Virus record (IMG/VR): IMGVR_UViG_3300031857_000118
Span: 1 to 64,000 of that record
Source of the DNA: a virus
Reading direction: 5' to 3' (one strand)
Length of the DNA stretch: 64,000 bases
Within the stretch, counting starts at the first letter, position 1; the number at the start of each line of letters is the position of its first letter. Positions 1 to 5,151 of this stretch are shown here, one piece after another. Made by a program: the position numbers and the translations under genes. The notes below the pieces were generated by a model, which worked only from the letters and a program-made list of their open reading frames with translations, was not told where the DNA came from and did not search any database.

Positions 1-1
1 T

Positions 2-169
2 AGTAAGAAAGCAGCAAAGGCAAAATCAAAACTTAAAAAAGAACAAGTAGACATCTACGACATCATCCTCTCACACTTACTTGATGAAGGATATGCTGAA
101 ACTCCAGAAGCAGCAGAAGCAATTATGGTGAATATGAGTGAAGATTGGAGAGAGAGTATTATTGGTTAA
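2..169 (+). CDS. C-terminal part of a tagged hypothetical protein (partial)
   Basis: The open frame enters from the left edge and ends at the taa at 167-169, giving the last 55 residues of a protein. A lysine/alanine-rich stretch is followed by an acidic module of about 38 residues beginning DIYDIILSHLLDEGYAETPE and ending MSEDWRESIIG. The same module, almost unchanged at DNA level, ends the protein at 7477-7947. From memory, modules of this kind end several cyanophage virion or prohead-associated proteins, so a tag for interaction or packaging is an inference. The main domain lies outside the window. Confidence 0.8.
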   Translation, partial: SKKAAKAKSKLKKEQVDIYDIILSHLLDEGYAETPEAAEAIMVNMSEDWRESIIG

Positions 170-175
170 ATACTT

Positions 176-322
176 ATGGAGAATGAAAACTCCTCGATTA
201 ATTTCAAGAGAAAGATCTTACAAAGAATTAAAGATCTTACAAATCACGGAAAGCACTTAGAAGCTTCCAAACTTTTCAACAAATACTTTGGAGACGACAA
301 TGGCAAGAATCGATTTACATAA
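176..322 (+). CDS. small hypothetical protein, 48 aa
   Basis: A 48-residue frame begins at ATG 176, seven bases after the preceding stop, and overlaps the start of the lysozyme gene by 23 bases in another frame. The product is charged and mostly helical in character (MENENSSINFKRKILQRI near the N-terminus, then LTNHGKHLEASKLFNKYFG). No family is recognised. The tight spacing and translational overlap suggest a real small gene coupled to the lysozyme. Confidence 0.55.
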   Translation: MENENSSINFKRKILQRIKDLTNHGKHLEASKLFNKYFGDDNGKNRFT

Positions 323-971
323 CTTCTTCAAGTTCTATGACGAGAAGAACCCTAATCATGTGAAAGCAGTTCAATGGTTAGAAGATAACCTACCAGTCAA
401 GTATCTGGAAGATAACGTAGATTGGGCGGAGATCTACAGAGGAAAAAAGGGTAATGCGGCACCAGCATCAGCACCATCTGCTGCCGCTCCTGTAGTTGGT
501 GGTGACGATATGCCTATGATGGGTCTTAAATTAATCAAAGAGTTTGAAGGATGCCATCTGAAAGCATATCCAGATCCTCTCACTGGTGGACTTCCAATCA
601 CAATTGGTTGGGGTTCAACCCGCAAGAAGGATGGATCTGCATTCCATATGGGTGATACTCTCACACAAACAGAAGCAGATGAACTTTTGATTGAACAATG
701 CAAGAGAGAATTTCTTCCTGCACTTCGCAAAATTCCACACTGGAATGAAATGTCTGATGGTAAAAAAGGTGCCCTACTTTCTTTTGCTTATAATCTCGGT
801 GCTGGTTTTTATGGTTCTGGTGATTTTAATACTATCACTAAGAGACTGAAGAATAAAGAATGGGACTTAGTTCCCGATGCTTTATATCTCTACAGAAATC
901 CTGGTTCAAATGTAGAAGCAGGTCTTGCTCGTAGAAGAAAAGCAGAAGGTGAATCTTGGAAAAAAGGTTAA
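300..971 (+). CDS. GH24 lysozyme (muramidase) with N-terminal tag domain
   Basis: This is a 223-residue muramidase expected to cleave the N-acetylmuramic acid to N-acetylglucosamine bond of peptidoglycan. Residues 1-50 form a segment starting MARIDLHNFFKFYDEKNPNH that resembles N-termini of other cyanophage virion proteins. An alanine/proline-rich linker follows, then a GH24 domain from about residue 75. The family triad appears as E83 (FEG), D92 (YPDP) and T101 (TIGWGST). ATG 300 is preferred over an in-frame TTG at 288 because GGAG sits eight bases before it. The holin-like gene follows directly, fitting a lysis role, although the N-terminal segment also allows a virion-associated lysozyme. 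Confidence 0.88.
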   Translation: MARIDLHNFFKFYDEKNPNHVKAVQWLEDNLPVKYLEDNVDWAEIYRGKKGNAAPASAPSAAAPVVGGDDMPMMGLKLIKEFEGCHLKAYPDPLTGGLPITIGWGSTRKKDGSAFHMGDTLTQTEADELLIEQCKREFLPALRKIPHWNEMSDGKKGALLSFAYNLGAGFYGSGDFNTITKRLKNKEWDLVPDALYLYRNPGSNVEAGLARRRKAEGESWKKG

Positions 972-989
972 CCCTATTCACAAAGGAAA

Positions 990-1346
990 ATGACTACTAA
1001 GAAAAACGAAAATGCTATGGGACAACTAATTCGTATATGTATCTTGGGTTGGTCTGCTGCTCTTCTCACTGCAAGTTATGCGGGTACTCTATCTAAGATG
1101 GACCCAACTTTTATTGCTACAGTCTTCACTGCATCTGCTGCTACTTTTGGTATTAATACAATGAAGAAAGGTGGAGATGATGAAGATGAAAAAAAGCAAG
1201 AACCTAAAAGAGAGGAGTTTGTAGAAACTCCACCAGAACCACCTGCTCCTGAAGCACCACCAGAAACTCTTGAAGCAAGAGTGGAAGCACTGGAAACTAA
1301 AGTAGAAGATGGTGAAGGATTCGTTCAACCACGCACAGGAGCATAA
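990..1346 (+). CDS. holin-like two-helix membrane protein
   Basis: The 118-residue product has two hydrophobic segments, about residues 12-33 (ICILGWSAALLTASYAG) and 38-57 (TFIATVFTASAATFGIN). A charged, glutamate/proline-rich tail follows. Two membrane spans with a hydrophilic C-terminus, directly after a lysozyme gene, fit a holin that would open the inner membrane for the lysozyme. That role is inferred from layout and topology, since holins share little sequence. An AAAGGA ribosome binding site precedes ATG 990. The stop overlaps the next start (taatg). Confidence 0.6.
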   Translation: MTTKKNENAMGQLIRICILGWSAALLTASYAGTLSKMDPTFIATVFTASAATFGINTMKKGGDDEDEKKQEPKREEFVETPPEPPAPEAPPETLEARVEALETKVEDGEGFVQPRTGA

Positions 1347-1459
1347 TGGCAAAATCAGCAAACAAAGGTAAGAAGGGTTCTTCTGGAGGAAAACAATCCA
1401 AGCAGAACCAGGGCAATGCTACAGCAAAGAAAGCAAAAAACGGTGGTAAGAAAAAATAA
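1346..1459 (+). CDS. 37-aa basic peptide
   Basis: The frame starts at ATG 1346, overlapping the preceding stop, and ends at 1459 where the next gene begins. The peptide is almost entirely Lys, Gly, Ser, Gln, Ala and Asn and ends GGKKK. Such composition suggests an unstructured DNA- or RNA-binding or internal virion peptide, but no family is recognised. The chain of one-base stop/start overlaps on both sides supports translation. Confidence 0.55.
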   Translation: MAKSANKGKKGSSGGKQSKQNQGNATAKKAKNGGKKK

Positions 1460-1623
1460 TGTTACTAGAAATTTTAATTGCTGGTAATATTATAATTGGA
1501 CCCAATTTATGTAAAGTTGATTTTATACACAATGGACATTTATATACGGTTGAATACAAATGCCAAGAGAATGGAACACTCCTAAGAGAGAATCGTGGAA
1601 TTCCCCCATCCACAACATATTGA
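1459..1623 (+). CDS. 54-aa hypothetical protein
   Basis: This frame begins at ATG 1459 on the preceding stop. The product starts MLLEILIAGNIIIGPNLCK, has a hydrophobic N-terminus that could be a short signal or membrane segment, and a beta-like middle (HLYTVEYKC). It contains two cysteines. It overlaps the gene at 1560 by 64 bases in another frame. No family is recognised. Confidence 0.45.
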   Translation: MLLEILIAGNIIIGPNLCKVDFIHNGHLYTVEYKCQENGTLLRENRGIPPSTTY

Positions 1624-1760
1624 AAGCAATAGATAACCACACCCGTCTCCATATGGAGACGGGTGATTTTTGGCACGAAGAACAAGCACAAATTCTAAGA
1701 AAGTATGTTAAAGATTTAAAAATTTGGATTCACAAGCAAGAAGGTGTTTGGGATGAATGA
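1560..1760 (+). CDS. 66-aa hypothetical protein, cyanophage type
   Basis: The product begins MPREWNTPKRESWNSPIHN, followed by a helical segment rich in charged and aromatic residues (RLHMETGDFWHEEQAQILRK, then VKDLKIWIHKQE). This helix resembles small proteins I recall from other cyanophage genomes, but no function is known to me. The gene overlaps its neighbours on both sides (1459-1623 and 1753-1905), typical of this cluster. Confidence 0.65.
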   Translation: MPREWNTPKRESWNSPIHNILKAIDNHTRLHMETGDFWHEEQAQILRKYVKDLKIWIHKQEGVWDE

Positions 1761-1905
1761 ATTTCCTTGGGGTGTAATTATAATTCTTTGTTCTGGTTTG
1801 ATATTTACTGCCTATGTAATTTACTACATATTAAAGTTAGCATATTTGGAGATGAAAGATGAAACATCTGAGTCTGATCCTATCAATCACAAGTCTCACC
1901 ATTAG
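1753..1905 (+). CDS. 50-aa single-span membrane protein
   Basis: The frame starts at ATG 1753, eight bases before the end of the preceding gene. One membrane-spanning segment covers about residues 6-31 (WGVIIILCSGLIFTAYVIYY), followed by a short hydrophilic tail ending NHKSHH. It overlaps the next membrane-protein gene by 47 bases. Position after lysozyme and holin-like genes would fit a lysis accessory such as a spanin subunit, but this is only positional. Confidence 0.5.
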   Translation: MNEFPWGVIIILCSGLIFTAYVIYYILKLAYLEMKDETSESDPINHKSHH

Positions 1906-2071
1906 TGGTGCTCTTTGTGTAGGTGCTTATATTACTTACCAAAAAGCACAAAAGATTTTGGATAATCCAGAAGAATTTGTTGGTGCTGTTGTGGAGAAGC
2001 AAGTCACTAAAGCATTTGATAAACTTCCTATTCCTAAGATAAATACTGAGAAGTTTAAATTACCATTCTAA
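1859..2071 (+). CDS. 70-aa membrane-anchored hypothetical protein
   Basis: An N-terminal hydrophobic segment of about 22 residues (LSLILSITSLTISGALCVGA) is followed by a charged, possibly amphipathic tail (YQKAQKILDNPEEFVGAVVE). A GGAG ribosome binding site lies just upstream of ATG 1859. The cysteine at the end of the hydrophobic segment does not sit in a clear lipobox. The stop overlaps the nuclease start by one base. A small inner-membrane protein is the likely product; function unknown. Confidence 0.6.
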   Translation: MKHLSLILSITSLTISGALCVGAYITYQKAQKILDNPEEFVGAVVEKQVTKAFDKLPIPKINTEKFKLPF

Positions 2072-2481
2072 TGGATAAAGACCCATATATCTACAGAGTA
2101 AAACAGGTATTAAGAGTAGTTGATGGTGACACAATCGATGCGGACATTGATCTTGGGTTCGATATTTCTCTTACTAAGCGAGTACGCCTTAGTGGTGTTG
2201 ATACTCCGGAAAGTCGTACAACCGATCTCAAAGAAAAAGCACTTGGATTAGAAGTCAAAGAATGGTTGAAAAAAAATCTTGATGGTAAAAAAAATATTCT
2301 CATTAAAACGGAACTTCCAGACTCAACTGAAAAGTATGGGAGAATTCTTGGAAGGTTATATGTTGATGATGTATGTCTTAATGATCGTATGATTGCTGAA
2401 GGATATGCTTGGGAATACTCAGGAGGAACCAAAGTGAAGGATTTTGCTTTACTAGAATCAAAAAGAAAGTCGAGCTGCTAA
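2071..2481 (+). CDS. staphylococcal nuclease-like (thermonuclease) protein
   Basis: The 136-residue product matches the SNase/thermonuclease fold. VVDGDTI at residues 16-22 carries the calcium-binding acid, RVRLSGVDTPE follows, then the EKYGRILGRLY segment with catalytic-type Arg, then LNDRMIAEGYAW. The family hydrolyses DNA and RNA in a calcium-dependent way. A role in degrading host nucleic acid or in the virion is inferred. The C-terminus is short and its last 24 bases overlap the end of the convergent minus-strand gene, so the tail may have been trimmed. Confidence 0.88.
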   Translation: MDKDPYIYRVKQVLRVVDGDTIDADIDLGFDISLTKRVRLSGVDTPESRTTDLKEKALGLEVKEWLKKNLDGKKNILIKTELPDSTEKYGRILGRLYVDDVCLNDRMIAEGYAWEYSGGTKVKDFALLESKRKSSC

Positions 2482-3279
2482 TTTTTTAGCAATCTTTTTA
2501 GCGGGGGCAAAGAGAGGTTTAAATCTTTCTTTGCCTTCTTTTGTAAATTTATCTTTTATTACATCATCAATAATTATTTTATTATCAATCTCATAGAGAG
2601 CATTAATTTCAACTTGATCCCGAATGTATTGTTCTATATTAGTTACTTGTTCTACTAGACGAGTTCCTTCTGCAGAATATTCAAAGATATCAATATGACC
2701 TTCTTCTGCTAGAACATAATGTAGGACAGGTTTAACTTGTTTGATTTTAATTTTAAATTTGTTCTTGGTTGCTTCTTTGATGATTGGTTCTGCAGCATTC
2801 TTTAAAGCATTCAAAACTGTTGTAGATGCTATTGTCGCAGCAGTGGTTACTACTGCGACAGCACCAGCCGTAGCAACAAGAGAAGGGTCAGGTAAATTAA
2901 TATCGACTCCATAAACACTAAAAGTGGGTTGAGGTTTAGTATCTGCTGGTATTTCAGCAATCGGCACTTGGGAAGGAGGAGTTTGAGTAATCTGATTCAG
3001 TTGAAGAGGTGGGGTAGTATCTGGAAGACCTCTTGGTTTTTCTTCCTTTAGATCTTCTTGTTTCTTTTGTTCTGCTCTCACTGCATAATCAAACTCTTCT
3101 TGTGTTGGGACATCAATTACTGGATAATTGATAGTCGTATCTGGCATATTAATAATTGGCATATCAACACTTGGTATCACAGATCGTTCTGCTTTCCTAA
3201 TTACGGGAGGTTCTATTGTTGGAATAATTGATGGAGCATCAATCCTAGAAGAATTAATTTTTATTGGTTTTATTTCCAT
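2458..3279 (-). CDS. hypothetical protein with central hydrophobic segment
   Basis: From ATG 3279 (MEIKPIK) the product has 273 residues. ATG 3288 is also possible, but an AGGA lies eight bases before 3279. The N-terminal third is rich in isoleucine, proline and aspartate (INMPDTTINYPVIDVPTQEE). A 25-residue alanine/valine/threonine hydrophobic segment (VATAGAVAVVTTAATIASTT) follows, then a charged lysine-rich domain. It is the last gene of a four-gene minus-strand run whose other members look exported, so membrane anchoring at the same site is plausible. No family recognised. Confidence 0.7.
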   Translation of the reverse strand: MEIKPIKINSSRIDAPSIIPTIEPPVIRKAERSVIPSVDMPIINMPDTTINYPVIDVPTQEEFDYAVRAEQKKQEDLKEEKPRGLPDTTPPLQLNQITQTPPSQVPIAEIPADTKPQPTFSVYGVDINLPDPSLVATAGAVAVVTTAATIASTTVLNALKNAAEPIIKEATKNKFKIKIKQVKPVLHYVLAEEGHIDIFEYSAEGTRLVEQVTNIEQYIRDQVEINALYEIDNKIIIDDVIKDKFTKEGKERFKPLFAPAKKIAKKLAARLSF

Positions 3280-3838
3280 TTGCCACATCCTGTATTCTTG
3301 GATACTTCACTACTATATCAGCACATATTTTTGCATAAGGACTATCTGGATGAAATGAAATTCCATTCTTCACTGCCTCACCACACTTTAAAAGTCTCAC
3401 AAGTTCAAAATCGAGTCTTGCTTTATCTGCTTCTGCTTGCTGTCTTGTAATTTCTACACGAGCTCGTGCCTTACAAAGTTCTTGTAATGAACCATCAAGA
3501 GGAAAATTAAAACCCAAACTCACTCCAAAGTTTCCACTATGAGATTGGTATGATGTTGGATCTTGACTTCCATTAAAACTTCCCAAAGAAAATGGGGCAA
3601 TACTCATTGTAGGACCTTGACAAGAAACTCCATTGCCAAATGTATTCAAGGCATAAGGACCTTGAAGCACCTGAACTGCCTGGTTAGTTACATTACCAGT
3701 TGCAGATGCTGAAGGTCCCGCAATATTTGTATTGCTTGGTGCCTGTTGTGCAAAAGCAGAAGTTCCGATTAATATTATTGCGTAAAGACTGATATAGTAT
3801 TTGCTATAGAATCTTCCGTAGTTTTTCTGTCTATCCAT
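3254..3838 (-). CDS. putative exported protein, 194 aa
   Basis: The N-terminus has a basic start and a hydrophobic segment ending in a signal-peptidase-like site (YAIILIGTSAFA before QQAP). The mature part begins with a serine/asparagine/threonine-rich stretch, then a glycine/phenylalanine-rich segment (GNFGVSLGFNFPLDG), and ends with a long charged helix (ITRQQAEADKARLDFELVRL). Four cysteines are present. GGCAAAGGAAAC before ATG 3838 supplies a ribosome binding site. The gene overlaps both neighbours in the operon. No family is recognised; secretion is a sequence-based inference. Confidence 0.7.
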   Translation of the reverse strand: MDRQKNYGRFYSKYYISLYAIILIGTSAFAQQAPSNTNIAGPSASATGNVTNQAVQVLQGPYALNTFGNGVSCQGPTMSIAPFSLGSFNGSQDPTSYQSHSGNFGVSLGFNFPLDGSLQELCKARARVEITRQQAEADKARLDFELVRLLKCGEAVKNGISFHPDSPYAKICADIVVKYPRIQDVANGNKTNKN

Positions 3839-4137
3839 GTTTCCTTTGCCACTCCAGGAGTCAGATAAGTCTCACTAAATTGGAATGGAGCACCTTGAGT
3901 TTGAATTGTGTAATTCATACCAGGAGTAGGAGTTCCTGGTATATTAATATTGGTGCCAGTGACTGTGTAAGATGTCCCAGTTGTATATTCTATTTGTTTG
4001 ATGACCTCAACCACTTCAGTGCGTGTTTTTGTTTCTGAGGTGATTGTCCCACTAGTGAAGTTGGGAGTTACTGGTCCAGCGTATGAGGGACACATAACTC
4101 CCAGAACTGCAACCAGTCCGAGAGTTATGTGTCTCAT
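3775..4137 (-). CDS. putative exported beta-rich protein, paralogue of the 4134-4595 product
   Basis: The 120-residue product begins with a clear signal peptide (MRHITLGLVAVLGVMCPSYA before GP). The mature part is threonine-rich and contains SYTVTGTNINI and a GAPFQFSETYLTPG segment. The neighbouring gene has SYAVSGTNIKA and GQAFTFSETSITAD at matching spacing, so the two are diverged duplicates. The start overlaps the upstream stop by four bases, so translation is probably coupled. Function unknown; export to the periplasm or outer membrane is inferred. Confidence 0.75.
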   Translation of the reverse strand: MRHITLGLVAVLGVMCPSYAGPVTPNFTSGTITSETKTRTEVVEVIKQIEYTTGTSYTVTGTNINIPGTPTPGMNYTIQTQGAPFQFSETYLTPGVAKETWIDRKTTEDSIANTISVFTQ

Positions 4138-4595
4138 TTAAATACACTTAATTCGACGGATCTTTGTGCTGTTCCAGTGCTTCCAGGACCACCGGCAGTG
4201 ATAGTAGCAACACCAGTAGGAGTTAAAGTGCCTGCAAGAGATCCTTTATCTCCACCTAACTGAGTAGTAGAGTTGCTATAAAGGTTGGGAGAAGCAATTG
4301 TTCCAGAAGCTGCCGACTGAGTGGTGACAACAGTATCTGCAGTAATTGATGTTTCTGAAAAAGTAAATGCTTGACCTGCCGTATTGACTTCATAAGAACT
4401 GGCAGTTCCAATACCGCCGAATGTATTTGCTTTAATATTTGTACCCGATACTGCATATGAGGCTCCAATTCTTTCTGATTGGACCACTGCCCCTTGAACG
4501 TTTAATTGTACCGAATCAGTGATTTTAGATGTGATTTCAGCAGCACTTGTAGGAATGGCAAAGAATAACGAAAAGGCTAATAGAAGTCTTTTCAT
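4134..4595 (-). CDS. putative exported beta-rich protein, first gene of minus-strand operon
   Basis: The 153-residue product starts with a textbook signal peptide (MKRLLLAFSLFFAIPTSAA). The mature protein is rich in Thr, Ser, Gly and Ala with alternating beta-like segments (YAVSGTNIKANTFGGIGTAS) and no cysteine. It shares a SYxVxGTNI...FxFSET pattern with the next gene. A late-type promoter box, GATAAATA on the minus strand, lies about 25 bases upstream, implying late expression. An exported or virion-displayed protein is likely, but no family is recognised. Confidence 0.75.
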   Translation of the reverse strand: MKRLLLAFSLFFAIPTSAAEITSKITDSVQLNVQGAVVQSERIGASYAVSGTNIKANTFGGIGTASSYEVNTAGQAFTFSETSITADTVVTTQSAASGTIASPNLYSNSTTQLGGDKGSLAGTLTPTGVATITAGGPGSTGTAQRSVELSVFK

Positions 4596-4619
4596 TTTTC
4601 TATTTTATAGGACTAAAAG

Positions 4620-4627
4620 TATTTATC
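4620..4627 (-). promoter_or_regulatory. late-type promoter box (GATAAATA) for the 4595-2458 operon
   Basis: Read on the minus strand the bases are GATAAATA, close to the T4 late consensus TATAAATA, about 25 bases before the first minus-strand start at 4595. No sigma70 -35 box accompanies it. Confidence 0.6.
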
Positions 4628-4663
4628 GTCACCATTTTTCATATTTAACTACTTGTGGTATGA

Positions 4664-4671
4664 TATAAATA
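4664..4671 (+). promoter_or_regulatory. late promoter box TATAAATA
   Basis: An exact T4-type late promoter box lies 20 bases before ATG 4692. It is back-to-back with the minus-strand late box at 4620-4627, so this intergenic region would fire in both directions late in infection. Confidence 0.65.
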
Positions 4672-4691
4672 AGTCGAATTTATTAAATTTT

Positions 4692-4916
4692 ATGACCGAA
4701 CAACAGGAACATCTTGCAAATCTCGTAAAGCAAGCACAAGACCTATCTCTTGAATTGGAAGGATTGCAAACTAAGGCTACAGCAAAAAGAGAACTTTTTC
4801 TGAAGGTTCAAGGTGCGATTGAGTATCTTACCCAAATTGGTGTAACTCTTCCAGAACCAGAACCAGAAGAAATTCCACTTCCAGAAACAGAAGAACCTGA
4901 AACGGAAGAAGAATGA
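4692..4916 (+). CDS. small coiled-coil protein with acidic Pro/Glu tail
   Basis: ATG 4692 (MTEQQEHLANLVKQAQDL) is preferred over an in-frame ATG at 4653 because the late promoter box lies between the two. The 74-residue product is a helical coiled-coil-like segment containing KRELFLKVQGAIEYL, then a proline/glutamate tail. The 54-residue protein at 62720-62884 has the same core (KEEFLKVQGALEAL). Both sit next to structural genes, so an assembly or oligomerisation factor is a guess. A strong terminator follows. Confidence 0.65.
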   Translation: MTEQQEHLANLVKQAQDLSLELEGLQTKATAKRELFLKVQGAIEYLTQIGVTLPEPEPEEIPLPETEEPETEEE

Positions 4917-4920
4917 GGTT

Positions 4921-4946
4921 TAGTCCCCGAAAGGGGACTTTTTTAT
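4921..4946 (+). terminator. intrinsic terminator before psbA
   Basis: A seven-base-pair stem (AGTCCCC with GGGGACT) closed by a GAAA tetraloop is followed by a T run. It separates the 4692 gene from the psbA promoter, whose -35 box starts four bases after this element. Confidence 0.85.
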
Positions 4947-4949
4947 GAC

Positions 4950-4983
4950 TTGACACCAGAACCAGACCGTAGTATGATAAATA
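4950..4983 (+). promoter_or_regulatory. composite sigma70 and late promoter of psbA
   Basis: TTGACA at 4950-4955 is a perfect -35 hexamer and TATGAT at 4973-4978 a good -10, with a 17-base spacer. The late-type box ATAAATA occupies 4977-4983, overlapping the -10. Read directly, psbA can be transcribed by unmodified host polymerase early and by the phage late system afterwards. Actual start sites are not known from sequence. Confidence 0.8.
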
Positions 4984-5151
4984 GGTAAACAAATGTTAAG
5001 GATTCCTCATAATTCTTAACATTGTCAAACACCCGTTAACCGAGACCTATGGGTGTATAAGAACGTCTCTCATACCCACAATGGAGGGTGTTGTGGGATA
5101 TACTGTAACCATCCAGTTCCCCCTGGACTTTTACTTACCCTTTTAAAACAA
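4984..5151 (+). promoter_or_regulatory. structured 5' leader of psbA
   Basis: About 165 bases separate the promoter from psbA ATG 5152. Three hairpins are visible. The largest pairs 4992-5004 with 5011-5023, thirteen pairs including one G-U, around the loop CCTCAT. ACACCC 5029-5034 pairs with GGGTGT 5051-5056, and CCCACAA 5075-5081 with TTGTGGG 5091-5097. No Shine-Dalgarno sequence precedes the start codon. A regulatory or stabilising leader is inferred. Confidence 0.5.

Noticed and set aside
288-299. Upstream TTG start for the lysozyme
   Set aside because: The GGAG ribosome binding site lies between TTG 288 and ATG 300 and is correctly placed only for the latter.
4984-5151. Glutamine-type or other known riboswitch in the psbA leader
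   Set aside because: Hairpins are present but the conserved glutamine riboswitch bases could not be found; only a structured leader is claimed.
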